NCBI RefSeq assembly: GCF_963422225.1
Contig: NZ_OY728607.1
Location: forward strand, 1,351,001 to 1,415,000
Length of the DNA: 64,000 nt
From: Candidatus Trichorickettsia mobilis
Lineage (GTDB): Bacteria > Pseudomonadota > Alphaproteobacteria > Rickettsiales > Rickettsiaceae
Reading direction: 5' to 3'
Shown here: piece after piece, positions 1 through 9,849 of the stretch
Numbering within the stretch: the stretch's first letter is position 1
Layout: each line of letters starts with the position of its first letter
The notes under the pieces: generated by a model
What the model saw: only the letters and a program-made list of their open reading frames with translations
What the model was told of the DNA's origin: nothing
Databases searched by the model: none
Translations under genes and position numbers: made by a program

Positions 1-18
1 GATTAATTGAAAATTTAG

Positions 19-331
19 GAGAGTGTTCGCTGAACTGTGTCAATTAAAAATAAAGCCTGTACATTGCGAGGCTTCAGCCGAAGCAATCCAGTCTTGCCAT
101 ACGAGTTTTTCTGGATTGCTTTAGGTAGAGCCCTTAGCTCAGGATACAGTGGCTATCCCGACACACAAATTCATCCCGAACTTGTTTCGGGATCTTATGA
201 AGTTCTGATGAGATCCCGAAACAAGTTCGGGATGAATTTGTGTGTTTAGGATTGAACCTTTATGTATGCGTTTGCGATACTTACTTAATGTGTCTGGGAT
301 AACGACTTGACACAGCTTATTGAACACTCTC
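19..331. repeat. MITE-like element upstream of the autotransporter gene
   Basis: The ends form an imperfect terminal inverted repeat: gagagtgttc then tgaactgtgtcaa on the left, and ttgacacag then ttgaacactctc on the right. It encloses a second repeat (about 62-122, attgcgag to gcaatccag) and a perfect palindrome (161-245). The same outer ends recur at 15923-16138 and 32491-32698, and a lone end sits at 12983-13010. No convincing gene lies inside; the short ORFs are composed of repeat sequence. It stops 36 bp before the autotransporter start, so that gene's promoter lies in or beyond the element. Confidence 0.75.
161..245. repeat. Perfect 35-bp inverted repeat
   Basis: The arms 161-195 and 211-245 are exact reverse complements around a 15-nt loop. 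Each arm itself contains a short inverted motif (cccgaac/gttcggg type). A transcript would fold into a very stable hairpin with no U-tract, so it looks like a palindromic repeat and not a terminator. Confidence 0.9.
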
Positions 332-367
332 AAACTATTAGGCCATTTAAATAACAGGAGAAATAGC

Positions 368-3300
368 ATGATTAAACAAACAAAATTTTTACAAAAATTT
401 CTGGCTACCGCCTCAGCACTAGCTGTAATAGCCGGAGGAACAAGTAGTGCATCGGGTGGTGGAAGAAACACCGGTGGTGCTCCTGTGAATCTTAGCGCTG
501 TACCTGGTATTGCACTTAATGATTGGTTGATTTTTAACGGTGGTGCTACAGTTACCGTTAATGCAGGATCACCTGCAAGAATAGCTGGGATAGATGTAGC
601 AGTTAATCCTGGTGGGAATACTGTAATAGCTAATAACATTACTATAGGTTCTATTTCAGGTGTTGCTGCCAAGGCAATGAAAGTTGATATTAATGCCGGT
701 AATACATTAACCTTGGATGGTACTGCCTTTGGTGGAATTGTAGCAAATACCTACGATAAATTAGGAGATATTTTATTTAATGGCGCTGGTTCTAAGCTAG
801 TAATTGATGCTAATGTTACTTTAAACGGTACGATGAACAGTAGAGGTGGTATAAATACGGGGCAAGGTGACATTGAAATTAATGCTGGTAAAAATGTCGT
901 GATTACTGGGGCAATTCTTCAAGCAAAAGCAATTGGCAGCTTAAAACTTGGAGCTAATGCTAAACTTAATCTACAAGCAGCTATTGCTTTAACAGATGTA
1001 CCTGGCACTGGTAGTGGAGTAGAATTAGGTAATGGTTCGGAGTTAACTGTTACTGGTGGTCGTACTATTCACGGTATACTGACTACCGAAGAAATTAATG
1101 GAACTGCTCCAGATCAGGGTACGCTTATTTTTACCGGTGGTAATTCAACACTTTCTCAAATAGCAGTTGGTAATACACACAAGATTCACGAATTCAGAAT
1201 TGCCAGTGCTCATGAGTTAGATACGGATGAATCAATTAAAGCTACACAAATCAATTTTACTGCAGATGGGTCATTAAAAGTTGATAGACTTCGTATAGAA
1301 GGTGACGTAGATAATAAGACTGCTAATGCTAATATTGGTACACTAAAGCTTAACGCTGTTGGTAGCGGAGTAACCGGAACGATAGGAGCAACTAAAGCTC
1401 TGAAAGTAGTTAGTTTTGATGCAGCAGGAGCTATGGATGTAACTGGAAACGCCAAGGCTCAAACTTTTGTAGTTAATAATGCAGCAGCTGTGGTAACAGC
1501 AGGTGGCACAATCACTGGTAACGTAGATTTTACTAAAGCTGGAGGAACATTGAATGCTGGTGGAGGATTAATTACTGGTGCGATTGATTCTACCGTTGGT
1601 GGAGCAAACGGAACCTTGAACTTTACTGTAAATGGTGGAGTAACTGGAGCAATTGGTACTACTAATCCATTACATGCAATTAATGTAAAGAATGGAATTA
1701 CTGCAACTTTATCCGCTGACGTCGTGAAAGCTACCACTATCACTATCGGTGAAGCTGGTGGAGCTGGTACCTTAGTACGTGGTGGAAACGTAGATTTTAC
1801 TCTTAATCCAGCTGGTGTTAACATAGTATTTGCTCATGCTGATTCGGTATTGAAATTACAAAGCACTGGTGGTGCTTCAAAAACTATTACTTTAAATACT
1901 ATTAACCCAGGTGCTCCTGGTAAAGGAATAGTAGAATTACACGCAAATGGTGCTGGCAGTAAGTTAGTAATTGTTGGTGGTGCAGCTGGTCAAACATTAG
2001 GCACTGGTGTTAATAAGTTAAAAGAATTGAGGATTAGCGGTACTGGTAACGACGACACTATGACCATTATTGCTGGCGGAGCTAATGCAGTTGATCTTAC
2101 TAATGTTAATGTATTAAATATCAAAAGAGGTGCAGCACTCTGGGATCAAAGCAAGAGTGCTGTTAATATTGCAGTAACCAATATTGGTGAAGCTGGTGCA
2201 GGTGGTGCCGGTGGTTTAGTTTTGGATGCTACTGAAGGTGATTTGGCTTTACTTAATGGTGGTACAGCGATTAACTTTGTCCATGCTGACTCACAGTTAG
2301 TTCTTGGTCATGATCATGTTGGAGCAGATAGAACCATTACTTTACATAATAATTTAGTTGGTGGTGGAGATAACCAAGGAATAGTGACACTTTGGTCTAA
2401 GCAGGCAGGTAAGCAGTTAATTATTGCAAAAAATGGTATAGAAACAATTGGTACTTCTAACGTCAATAGAATCCAAGAGTTAATTATTGATGGCCCTGGT
2501 AGCACTGCTATTAATCCCAAAGTTTATACTCAGAACTTAATCTTAAATGATATTGGCACAACCAATTTTATTGGCGGGGTAGATCAAGGTACTGGCGGTA
2601 ATATCGATGTAAATGAGAATGTTACCGTGCAAGGAAATATTGATGGGGTTAATACTAGCATTAATCTTACAGACAAGGTCTTAACTTATAATAAAGGTAC
2701 AGCAACCCTCACTGGTAATGTAATAGTAAATACCAATCTAAAAGTTGGTGGTGGTATTGGTCAGATCAAAGTCGATGCTACCGGTGGAGCCACGGAATTG
2801 AATTTATCACAAGCAACATCAGTTACCATTAATTTAAATGGTACTTCAGATTTAGCTGACACCGGTCAAAGCTACTCATTATTCGAAGCTACTAATGGTG
2901 GAGTAATCACTGCAGGATTTCCAGCACCAACATTAGCTAACAATGATACAAAGGCCTTAGCTTGGACATCTAGTGCTACAGCAGTATTATCAAATGCTAT
3001 AGCACCAGTGCCTGATAATAATGTCCCTATTATAGTTAATGCTAATGATGGTAATAAGTATGTACTGTGGGTAGAGGATTCTGTTACTCACAGACTTACT
3101 GTTATCAATAATTCAACAAAAGGGCTGCAGAATGATTTTGGTAAAACTAATCCAGGATTAGTAAAGGCTCTCGCTGGAGCTGACTTAACAAGTGATGCTG
3201 GAAATTTAGTAAATGATTTAGGTAAAGCTCCTGATGCGGCACTAAAAGAAAAAATAGCAGATAGTATGAGTGTAGTGGCGCCTACAGCAGGCGTGGCAGA

Positions 3301-4291
3301 AGCTGTAGCAGAAGCTACTACTGGAGCAGTACAAGCCACACAAAACGTAATCGGTAACAGAATGCATAACCTACCTGGAGCTGCTAATGCAGCAGTGAGA
3401 GTTTCTGAAGGTATGGGTGTTGCTGCTGGTGATGAATTCACTACAGAGCGTTATGGTATTTGGGGTAGTCCATTTTATAGCCAATCGACACAAAAGAAAA
3501 AAAGTAATGCTCCTGGATATAAAGGTAAGTCTGGTGGTGGTACTATTGGGTTTGATTGTTTAGCTAATGATAATTTAGCTTTGGGAATGGCATTAACGGC
3601 TATTAGTACCAAACTTGATCATAAAAATCAAAAATTAGGTGATACTACGAAAGTTGAGAGCACATTATTCTCGATATATGGAGTGCAGCAATTACCAGAA
3701 AATTGGTTTGTTCAAGGTATTGTTTCATTTGGTTCAAGTAGAGTGCGTAACTATGAAAAGCGTGTAATAAGTTCAACTTTAAGCCAAACTGCGCTTGGAA
3801 AATATAATTCGACTAACTATAGTGGAGAAATATTAGGAGGCTATAGATACGCATTAGCTGATGCAAATACTACGCTTACTCCGATGGTTGGTTTTAGATA
3901 CGCCAAATTTAATGATGGTGGCTATACTGAAACCGGTACTAGTCGTAGAAACATGACGGTCAGTAAAAAATCAATTGATAAAATTGAAGGGGTTATTGGT
4001 GCTAGAGCTTCATTCTTGGCTCAAGTAAAAGATGTACTATTAATGCCAGAAGTACATGGTTTTGTAAGCCAAGATTTTAAAGGTAAGGCAGCAAAAGTTG
4101 ATGCAAGATTAAATGGGGCATTAGCAGCAATGCCAACAAAAGTTTCTAAGCCGGAAAAAACCTTTGTCAACCTTGGCACAAGCCTAACCATAAAATATCG
4201 GATGATGGAATATGGTTTTGGTTATGATGCGCATTTAGCAAAAAAATATGTAGGACATCAAGGTTCTATAAAAATTAGGGTTAATTTCTAA
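368..4291 (+). CDS. Autotransporter outer membrane protein (rOmpA/rOmpB type, Sca family)
   Basis: Surface protein of 1307 residues, secreted by the type V route; in Rickettsia, relatives mediate adhesion and invasion. I chose the ATG at 368 because aggag (356-360) lies 7 nt upstream and the protein then opens with a signal-like stretch (MIKQTKFLQKFLATASALAV). The passenger, about residues 45-1015, is rich in Gly, Asn, Thr and Val with irregular beta-helix-like repeats such as G-G-x-I-T-G. The C-terminal barrel begins near YGIWGSPFYSQSTQ and contains GGTIGFD, GYTETGT and LLMPEVHGF, all typical of the rickettsial barrel. It ends in VNF, the terminal Phe expected for BAM insertion. The gene is flanked on both sides by repeat elements and stands alone. 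The family is clear; the exact Sca orthologue is not. Confidence 0.93.
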   Translation: MIKQTKFLQKFLATASALAVIAGGTSSASGGGRNTGGAPVNLSAVPGIALNDWLIFNGGATVTVNAGSPARIAGIDVAVNPGGNTVIANNITIGSISGVAAKAMKVDINAGNTLTLDGTAFGGIVANTYDKLGDILFNGAGSKLVIDANVTLNGTMNSRGGINTGQGDIEINAGKNVVITGAILQAKAIGSLKLGANAKLNLQAAIALTDVPGTGSGVELGNGSELTVTGGRTIHGILTTEEINGTAPDQGTLIFTGGNSTLSQIAVGNTHKIHEFRIASAHELDTDESIKATQINFTADGSLKVDRLRIEGDVDNKTANANIGTLKLNAVGSGVTGTIGATKALKVVSFDAAGAMDVTGNAKAQTFVVNNAAAVVTAGGTITGNVDFTKAGGTLNAGGGLITGAIDSTVGGANGTLNFTVNGGVTGAIGTTNPLHAINVKNGITATLSADVVKATTITIGEAGGAGTLVRGGNVDFTLNPAGVNIVFAHADSVLKLQSTGGASKTITLNTINPGAPGKGIVELHANGAGSKLVIVGGAAGQTLGTGVNKLKELRISGTGNDDTMTIIAGGANAVDLTNVNVLNIKRGAALWDQSKSAVNIAVTNIGEAGAGGAGGLVLDATEGDLALLNGGTAINFVHADSQLVLGHDHVGADRTITLHNNLVGGGDNQGIVTLWSKQAGKQLIIAKNGIETIGTSNVNRIQELIIDGPGSTAINPKVYTQNLILNDIGTTNFIGGVDQGTGGNIDVNENVTVQGNIDGVNTSINLTDKVLTYNKGTATLTGNVIVNTNLKVGGGIGQIKVDATGGATELNLSQATSVTINLNGTSDLADTGQSYSLFEATNGGVITAGFPAPTLANNDTKALAWTSSATAVLSNAIAPVPDNNVPIIVNANDGNKYVLWVEDSVTHRLTVINNSTKGLQNDFGKTNPGLVKALAGADLTSDAGNLVNDLGKAPDAALKEKIADSMSVVAPTAGVAEAVAEATTGAVQATQNVIGNRMHNLPGAANAAVRVSEGMGVAAGDEFTTERYGIWGSPFYSQSTQKKKSNAPGYKGKSGGGTIGFDCLANDNLALGMALTAISTKLDHKNQKLGDTTKVESTLFSIYGVQQLPENWFVQGIVSFGSSRVRNYEKRVISSTLSQTALGKYNSTNYSGEILGGYRYALADANTTLTPMVGFRYAKFNDGGYTETGTSRRNMTVSKKSIDKIEGVIGARASFLAQVKDVLLMPEVHGFVSQDFKGKAAKVDARLNGALAAMPTKVSKPEKTFVNLGTSLTIKYRMMEYGFGYDAHLAKKYVGHQGSIKIRVNF

Positions 4292-4292
4292 C

Positions 4293-4647
4293 TTAACGCG
4301 AGTTGCCAATTAAAGATGCAAAACGTCATTGCGAGCTTGATTATCCCCACGAATTTGAAAGTGCTGAAATGCGCTATATATCGTCTGAGCTGAGGAGTAG
4401 CCTTTAGGTTACGACGAAGCAATCCAGAAAGAGTGACACAGTAAAAGCTGTGTCACTGTTATGATTTTTTCTGGATTGCTTCGTCATGTGCTTACGCACA
4501 TTCCTCGCAATGACGGGCTTTTTGAGTGTTTTTTAGCCACTTCAAATTCGTGAGAAATATCTTGCAATGGAGCAAAGCTACCTCGCAATGACGGCTTGAA
4601 CTGGTCTCTATGGTGTTTAAAAAATATTTTAATTGGCAACTTACGTT
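4293..4647. repeat. MITE-like repeat element (gcgagttgccaatta ends)
   Basis: It fills most of the gene-free 4292-4834 stretch. The ends are ttaacgcgagttgccaatta on the left and taattggcaacttacgttaa-like on the right. Nested inside is a second inverted repeat (cattgcgag ... aagcaatccag ... ctggattgcttcgt ... cctcgcaatgacg). The same outer ends delimit a shorter copy at 37696-37820. From 4648 to 4834 I see only AT-rich sequence that could hold the promoter of the next gene. Confidence 0.75.
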
Positions 4648-4834
4648 ACATATGGTCAAATACACAAAATTCTTTAATTATATAGATACATAATAGCTAT
4701 TATCTCTCATATTTCTCAAACTTTGTAATTTCATTTTGTCTCAATCATAGTTGACGTCTACTGTGGATATAGATTTTGAAGTTTATATACTTGAGTAAGT
4801 TAGATTGTTTATTTAAATTTTTTAAAGTTCATTA

Positions 4835-6205
4835 ATGTATAGCAACTTTTCTGAAATCACTCTTATTTCATCAGTTGGATTCCGCGCTAGGCCAAGACGC
4901 AATCTGACTTATTTATCAATTTTCTTATTTCTAGCTTTAGCTGGATTTGCATCTCTATCCATTAAAAATTACATAAGTCGCACTACTTTTTTTTCTTTCA
5001 TTGAACCAGAAGAATTAGTTTATGAAGATAAAATATTAACAGAAAATGCTACCGTTACGGTAAAAAAAGGCGATACCTTAAAATCTATACTTATCAAGCA
5101 AGATCTTACATCAATAGAAATAGCGCAAATCATTAAAGCAGCCACAGCTAAGAATAATATAGCAGCTAGTTTAAAGATTGGACAAAAAATATCTTTTGAT
5201 TACACATTAAATATTATGGAGAATGATGATGATCTAACTGCAGAAACTCGTACTCTAACTAGAGTAGTAATAGCGCTTGATAAAATCAATTCTATAGAAA
5301 TAATTAGAGTAGATGATAATTTTCTAGCTAAAAACACTGCTATTCCACTCAATAAATTTGTTGCAAAATCTTCTGTGATCATTGATAGCAGTTTTATTTC
5401 TGCACTAAAAGATCTTGGCCTTGGTGCTAATAATATAATAGAATTAGTTAATGCCTATAGCTACCAGATAGATTTTCAGCGACAAATCCAACGTGGGGAC
5501 AAAATTACGGTCATTACTGAAAAATTTATGACTGAATCTGGTCAATTTTCACATCATGGCAAAGTTTTGTATGTATCTTTGAAACTAGCTGATAAAGAAT
5601 ATAATATATATCGTTATTCAGTACTAGGTGATGCTAATTATGGTTTCTTCTCTGAAGATGGTAAAAGTGTAAAAAGAAGCTTACTGAAAACACCGGTAAA
5701 TCTTGTGCGTGTTTCATCTCATTATGGTAATCGTAAACATCCTACCCTAGGCTTTACCAAACTACATAGAGGGATAGATTTTGCTGCACCAGAGGGTACG
5801 CCAATTTATGCTGCCGGTGATGGTGTTATTACAGAAATAGGTTGGAAATCTGGTTATGGTAAATTTATTCAGATTAAACATAGTTCTAATTTATCAACTG
5901 CATATGCTCATGCTAGTAATTTTGCTAAAAATCTTCGTGCTGGTAGTAAGGTTAAACAAGGGCAGGTAATAGCCTATGTTGGTCGTACAGGTAGAACTAC
6001 TGGCGCACATCTACATTATGAAGTTAAAGTCGCTGGCAAACATGTTAATCCTATGTCAATTAAGACCACCCCTGGAATTGAATTAACTGGCAAGAAATTA
6101 GTGCAATTCCAAAACTTTAAAAATAAAATTAGAGTTTTAAGTACTAAACTTGAAGCTACACCAACTATTGCAATGGATCGTGATGTTATTTTATCCTCAC
6201 GCTAA
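4835..6205 (+). CDS. M23 family murein endopeptidase (MepM-like)
   Basis: Envelope protein of 456 residues predicted to cut peptidoglycan cross-links. One membrane segment lies near residues 25-43, which would anchor it with the catalytic part in the periplasm. A LysM/OapA-like segment follows (VKKGDTLKSIL, about 76-86). The C-terminal M23 domain has both zinc motifs intact: H311-x3-D315 in HRGIDF, and H392-x-H394 in HLHYE. This distinguishes it from the second M23 protein in this window (30857-31606), whose ligands are missing. It is followed, after a 128-bp gap, by lspA on the same strand. That gap starts with a lone end (6205-6242) of the gagcctgt repeat family seen at 15887-16180. Confidence 0.92.
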   Translation: MYSNFSEITLISSVGFRARPRRNLTYLSIFLFLALAGFASLSIKNYISRTTFFSFIEPEELVYEDKILTENATVTVKKGDTLKSILIKQDLTSIEIAQIIKAATAKNNIAASLKIGQKISFDYTLNIMENDDDLTAETRTLTRVVIALDKINSIEIIRVDDNFLAKNTAIPLNKFVAKSSVIIDSSFISALKDLGLGANNIIELVNAYSYQIDFQRQIQRGDKITVITEKFMTESGQFSHHGKVLYVSLKLADKEYNIYRYSVLGDANYGFFSEDGKSVKRSLLKTPVNLVRVSSHYGNRKHPTLGFTKLHRGIDFAAPEGTPIYAAGDGVITEIGWKSGYGKFIQIKHSSNLSTAYAHASNFAKNLRAGSKVKQGQVIAYVGRTGRTTGAHLHYEVKVAGKHVNPMSIKTTPGIELTGKKLVQFQNFKNKIRVLSTKLEATPTIAMDRDVILSSR

Positions 6206-6333
6206 GAGCCTGTCTGTCTGATACGTCCATCTAAGAGAGGGTTAAAGTCTATTAAAATTTCTACACACGAACCTAACTGACCGAGACGCTATTACTCGAT
6301 CAATCCTTCACTCTTCATAGAGGTATAATTCAA

Positions 6334-6939
6334 GTGTTTCGGCGTTTATTAATGCGATTACCACCGCATATTCGTAATCATGTTTTCATTATTTATCGTG
6401 CTTTTTTAATTATCATCAAGTTAATACTGATAGATCAAGTAATAAAATGGTGGTTTATCTCATATTTAATTCAGCAACCAGCAAGATTACTAAGGGTTAC
6501 TAGTTTTTTAGATATAGTATATGTTTGGAATTATGGTATTAGTTTTGGCATATTTAAGAATTATCTTCAATATAGCAATATGGTATTCATAGTACTTAAT
6601 AGCATCATTATTTTATATCTATGCTATAGCTTGTCAAAGCTTAAGTCTGTTACAAGTTTTTGGGGATATAGCTTTATTATCGGTGGCGCTATTGGTAATA
6701 TAATTGATCGTTGCTACCGCGGAGCAGTATTTGATTTTATTTGTTTTCATTATCAAAACAATTATTGGTTTCCGGTGTTTAATCTGGCAGACAGCTTTAT
6801 TTTCATTGGAGTGATGTTAGTATTATATGATCTTTATAAAACTAAAAAAAATATTGAAGAAATAGAAAAACAAATTTATGATGACTTAGCCGCAAAAGCA
6901 GAAGCAATCCGTAAAGCTGCTGATGCTAAAATTGATTAA
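6334..6939 (+). CDS. lspA: Lipoprotein signal peptidase (signal peptidase II)
   Basis: Inner-membrane aspartyl peptidase that removes signal peptides from prolipoproteins. The protein has 201 residues, slightly longer than usual because of a charged C-terminal tail (about 170-201, KKNIEEIEKQ then Ala/Lys-rich). Catalytic aspartates are D125 in NIIDR and D153 in FNLADS, with hydrophobic segments spaced as in the family. I use the GTG at 6334, which has agaggt 9 nt upstream; an ATG at 6352 is an alternative. The next gene, a lipoprotein, overlaps or closely follows it, and its product is a plausible substrate. Confidence 0.95.
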   Translation: MFRRLLMRLPPHIRNHVFIIYRAFLIIIKLILIDQVIKWWFISYLIQQPARLLRVTSFLDIVYVWNYGISFGIFKNYLQYSNMVFIVLNSIIILYLCYSLSKLKSVTSFWGYSFIIGGAIGNIIDRCYRGAVFDFICFHYQNNYWFPVFNLADSFIFIGVMLVLYDLYKTKKNIEEIEKQIYDDLAAKAEAIRKAADAKID

Positions 6940-7015
6940 AATAAGTAAATATATGCGTATGATTTTATTAGACTTCTTTCAAAAATCATTTATGGTAGCG
7001 AAATGCAAGGAGTTC

Positions 7016-7369
7016 ATGCAACACAGATCTATAACGCACTCAATTATGTTTAAGATTCAAACAGCAGATCAAAGTAACCTATCACAACAAAAGTGGTTTT
7101 TTGAAAAAGGTCTATTACAGATTATGCTAATGCTTGCCCTACTATCATCATGCAATAAGCGGGTAAAAGAAACTATAGGGATAGTGACTCCTGGCCCTGA
7201 TGAATATCAAGTACAGCGAAGTAAAGCGATTGATGTGCCACCACATTATTACTTACAAAAACCAACTGATGCTCCAAATACAACAGATGTCAGTAAAGTA
7301 TTGGCACCAAATTCCGCAAATTTAGATGAAGCTGAACAAGCTTTATTAAATGAAGTAAATAATAAATAA
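7016..7369 (+). CDS. DUF3035 (BamF-like) small lipoprotein
   Basis: The sequence GIVTPGPDEYQVQRSKAIDVPPHYYLQKP matches in character the DUF3035 family of alphaproteobacterial lipoproteins, described in Caulobacter as BamF, a component of the outer-membrane beta-barrel assembly machine. A hydrophobic stretch ends in a lipobox (LALLSSC). The frame is open back to an ATG at 6923, inside lspA. I prefer 7016, where aaggag stands just upstream, but 7046 is also possible. Position immediately after lspA is the usual arrangement in alphaproteobacteria. The family call rests on the TPGPDE and LPP-like motifs only. Confidence 0.7.
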   Translation: MQHRSITHSIMFKIQTADQSNLSQQKWFFEKGLLQIMLMLALLSSCNKRVKETIGIVTPGPDEYQVQRSKAIDVPPHYYLQKPTDAPNTTDVSKVLAPNSANLDEAEQALLNEVNNK

Positions 7370-7394
7370 TAATAAAGTTAATATCGGTTAAGTA

Positions 7395-7631
7395 ATGACA
7401 GAAGTAATTGCTATAGAACAGTTAAAGCAATATATTAGTAAAATTGAAAAGCTGGAACACTCTAAATTAGAATTAGCTGATGATATAAAAGAAGTCTTTG
7501 CTGAAGCAAAAGCTAGTGGTTTTGATGTGAAAACTATGAAGCAAGTATTAAAATTAAAGAAGCTTGACAAGAATAAACTAGCAGAACAAGAAGCTATATT
7601 AGAACTTTATAGACAAGCTTTAGATCTATAA
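7395..7631 (+). CDS. DUF2312 (GapR-like) coiled-coil DNA-binding protein
   Basis: A 78-residue protein with the whole DUF2312 signature: an N-terminal leucine-rich coiled coil (EQLKQYISKIEKLE), then DDIKEVFAEAKASGFD, and a basic segment (MKQVLKLKKLDKNK). In Caulobacter the family member GapR binds over-twisted AT-rich DNA ahead of replication and transcription forks. The function here is inferred from that. It follows the DUF3035 gene after 25 bp and may be co-transcribed with it. Confidence 0.88.
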   Translation: MTEVIAIEQLKQYISKIEKLEHSKLELADDIKEVFAEAKASGFDVKTMKQVLKLKKLDKNKLAEQEAILELYRQALDL

Positions 7632-7762
7632 ACTTACATGCGCTATTACTACTGCCTTAAAGTGAGCGCCATTAGCGCCTTAATGCTATAACTTTACCTA
7701 CCAACTTTTGTGTTTCCTTGATCTGCATTTCTATTAATAAAACAAATTAATATCCCCTCATC

Positions 7763-8749
7763 ATGGAATTATTTACTTCTTTTACCGAAAATTTATTATC
7801 ACCTCCCATATTATTTTTTTCTCTTGGGATTATCTCAGGCCTTTTAAAATCAGATTTAGAGGTGCCAGAGCAAATTAGTCGATTTTTTGTCATGTATATA
7901 ATGATGGCAATAGGTTTTAAAGGTGGAATCGCTATTGCTGAAACAAACACTATTAATAGTACGGTTATTCTTACTATTCTTGCAGGTATGAGTGCTGGCT
8001 TTATTCAGCCATTTATTGGCTATTATATATTGAAATTAACCACCAAGTTGGATGATTTGACAGCAGCAGCTGTAGCTGCCCACTATGGCTCTATAAGTAT
8101 GATAACATTTGTAACTGCCGTAAATTTTTTAGGAATAAATTCTATTGTTTATTCAGGATATATTGTTGCTGTACTTTCTTTAATGGAAGCCCCAGCCATT
8201 GTAAGTGGTTTATTGATTGCCTATAAATCTCAACCAAAAATGACAAAAGATAACTCTCAATCGCTATTAAAGCTTATACAAGAAATAGTTACCAATGGAT
8301 CAATATTACTATTAATGGGATCCTTTTTTATAGGATGGATGTCAGGAGCTAAAAGTATGGAGAAAATGGAGGGATTTTTAGTCACTCCATTTTATGGAAT
8401 CTTAACATTTTTTTTACTAGATATGGGTTTACTAGTTTCAAGGCATTTATCTGACTTAAAAGAGTTTAATCTGAAGTTAGTTATATTTGGTATTGGCATG
8501 CCTTTAATAGGTGGAGTAATTGGTATAGCTTTAAGTGTGCTTATAAAATTGGACTTAGGCACCGGCTTTTTATTTACAGTGCTAATTTCTAGTGCATCTT
8601 ATATTGTAGTAACTGCAGCAATGCGTACTGCCTTGCCACAAGCTAAGGCAGCTATCTATGTGCCAATGTCCCTTGCAATTACCTTCCCATTTAATATCAC
8701 TATAGGAATACCAATGTATTTTGCTGTGGCTCAGAAGTTTCTAGATTAG
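7763..8749 (+). CDS. SbtA-like (DUF897) sodium-dependent permease
   Basis: A 328-residue integral membrane protein with about ten hydrophobic segments. It opens with LLSPPILFFSLGIISGLLKSDLEVPE and carries a repeated half-structure (GFKGG near residue 52, later GMPLIGGVIG), as in the sodium-dependent bicarbonate transporter SbtA family. Bicarbonate is the known substrate in cyanobacteria; the substrate in this organism cannot be read from sequence. The gene stands alone, 131 bp after the DUF2312 gene, and converges on the flagellar cluster. Confidence 0.82.
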   Translation: MELFTSFTENLLSPPILFFSLGIISGLLKSDLEVPEQISRFFVMYIMMAIGFKGGIAIAETNTINSTVILTILAGMSAGFIQPFIGYYILKLTTKLDDLTAAAVAAHYGSISMITFVTAVNFLGINSIVYSGYIVAVLSLMEAPAIVSGLLIAYKSQPKMTKDNSQSLLKLIQEIVTNGSILLLMGSFFIGWMSGAKSMEKMEGFLVTPFYGILTFFLLDMGLLVSRHLSDLKEFNLKLVIFGIGMPLIGGVIGIALSVLIKLDLGTGFLFTVLISSASYIVVTAAMRTALPQAKAAIYVPMSLAITFPFNITIGIPMYFAVAQKFLD

Positions 8750-8830
8750 AATTTTTTTAACACTTTTTAATATAGAAAAGTAGGTAACGCAGACTATTCA
8801 CTTTTTTTAATATACTGCCAAACTAGAGTT

Positions 8831-9109
8831 TTATCTTTCCTTATCGCTTACGACTACCTCTGTCAAAGTTACCCCGATTTTACTATCTACTACTACTATT
8901 TCGCCCTTGGCAACAATTTTATTATTTACATAGACATCAATTGGTTCCCCTACACCACGTTCAAGCTCTATTACAGCTCCGCGACCAAGTTTCAATATAT
9001 GACTAAGCTGCATTGTAGTTCTTCCGAGTACTACTGAAACTTGCACTGGTACATCATATAACGCTTCTAGTGTTAGTTCTTGATCGCCATTATTATTATC
9101 TTTTGTCAT
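8831..9109 (-). CDS. fliN: Flagellar motor switch protein FliN
   Basis: A 92-residue protein consisting almost entirely of one SpoA domain: YDVPVQVSVVLGRT at the start, LGRGAVIELERGVGEPIDVYVN in the middle and GEIVVVDSKIGVTLTEVV at the end. FliN forms the lower ring of the C-ring with FliG and FliM. It is the last gene of the minus-strand run fliF-fliG-fliH-fliN, starting 16 bp after the fliH stop. No fliM is visible in the window. Confidence 0.93.
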   Translation of the reverse strand: MTKDNNNGDQELTLEALYDVPVQVSVVLGRTTMQLSHILKLGRGAVIELERGVGEPIDVYVNNKIVAKGEIVVVDSKIGVTLTEVVVSDKER

Positions 9110-9125
9110 ATTTTTTCCTATGTTA

Positions 9126-9842
9126 TTATACTGTACTCTTTAGCTGAGCTAATATTTTTGTAATTTCTTCATCAAGTTGTGCTTGATTATATTCTAGGCA
9201 AGTATTAGACCATTCAACTTTGCAATCGTTGATACCCATAGTATCATCAGCAACTATTTGTATATTCTCTTTTAGTTTATCTGGTAAATTATCTAAACGC
9301 AAAACATTAGCACAATATTCCTGTCTAGTTGAGTGTATCGTTAACTTAATCTGCCCTTCCTTATAAAACTTTTTGATACTGCTTAATAGCTCTGTATGCA
9401 CTATTTGCTCAAAATTTACCGGTAAAATTACATGTAATTTTTTAGCAATCTCATTAAGAATATGAACTGATATTGTTGCTATTTGTGTATCAATACTAGC
9501 AGATGGCACAATTGTTAATAATTGCTGTTGTATAAGCTCAAGAAAATTATTATCAGTCTTTAAGTCATCAATTATGGATTCATATTGGATTTTCGCCTCT
9601 TCAAAACCTTTATTATAGCCTTCCAATTTTATTTGTTCAGTATCAATTGAAAATGTATCATGTTGCTCTTGATCTGCGAAGGAATCAATTACCCCATCCT
9701 CTGTATTGATAATAGTATGTAAATGCTGAGTAACAACGTTATTGATCAATTCTTCTTGATTAGAATCAACAGCACTATCGCTAACATTTACCACCGCAGT
9801 TTTAGGTAACTCTCGAAAAACAAATTTGCTATATTTATGCAT
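9126..9842 (-). CDS. fliH: FliH-like flagellar export regulator
   Basis: A 238-residue protein between fliG and fliN, where FliH, the regulator of the FliI export ATPase, is normally encoded. It has an acidic, glutamine-rich N-terminus. Next comes a helical region with a GYNKGFEEAKIQYES segment, resembling the FliH heptad zone. A C-terminal domain follows with regularly spaced hydrophobics (IATISVHILNEIAKKLH). Sequence divergence is high, as is usual for FliH, so position carries much of the argument. Confidence 0.75.
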   Translation of the reverse strand: MHKYSKFVFRELPKTAVVNVSDSAVDSNQEELINNVVTQHLHTIINTEDGVIDSFADQEQHDTFSIDTEQIKLEGYNKGFEEAKIQYESIIDDLKTDNNFLELIQQQLLTIVPSASIDTQIATISVHILNEIAKKLHVILPVNFEQIVHTELLSSIKKFYKEGQIKLTIHSTRQEYCANVLRLDNLPDKLKENIQIVADDTMGINDCKVEWSNTCLEYNQAQLDEEITKILAQLKSTV

Positions 9843-9849
9843 AATACTA

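Noticed and set aside
37-249. 70-codon plus-strand ORF near the window start
   Set aside because: It runs entirely through the MITE and the perfect palindrome; the protein is encoded by repeat arms.
139-672. 177-codon minus-strand ORF
   Set aside because: Shadow of the autotransporter gene's low-complexity passenger plus repeat sequence.
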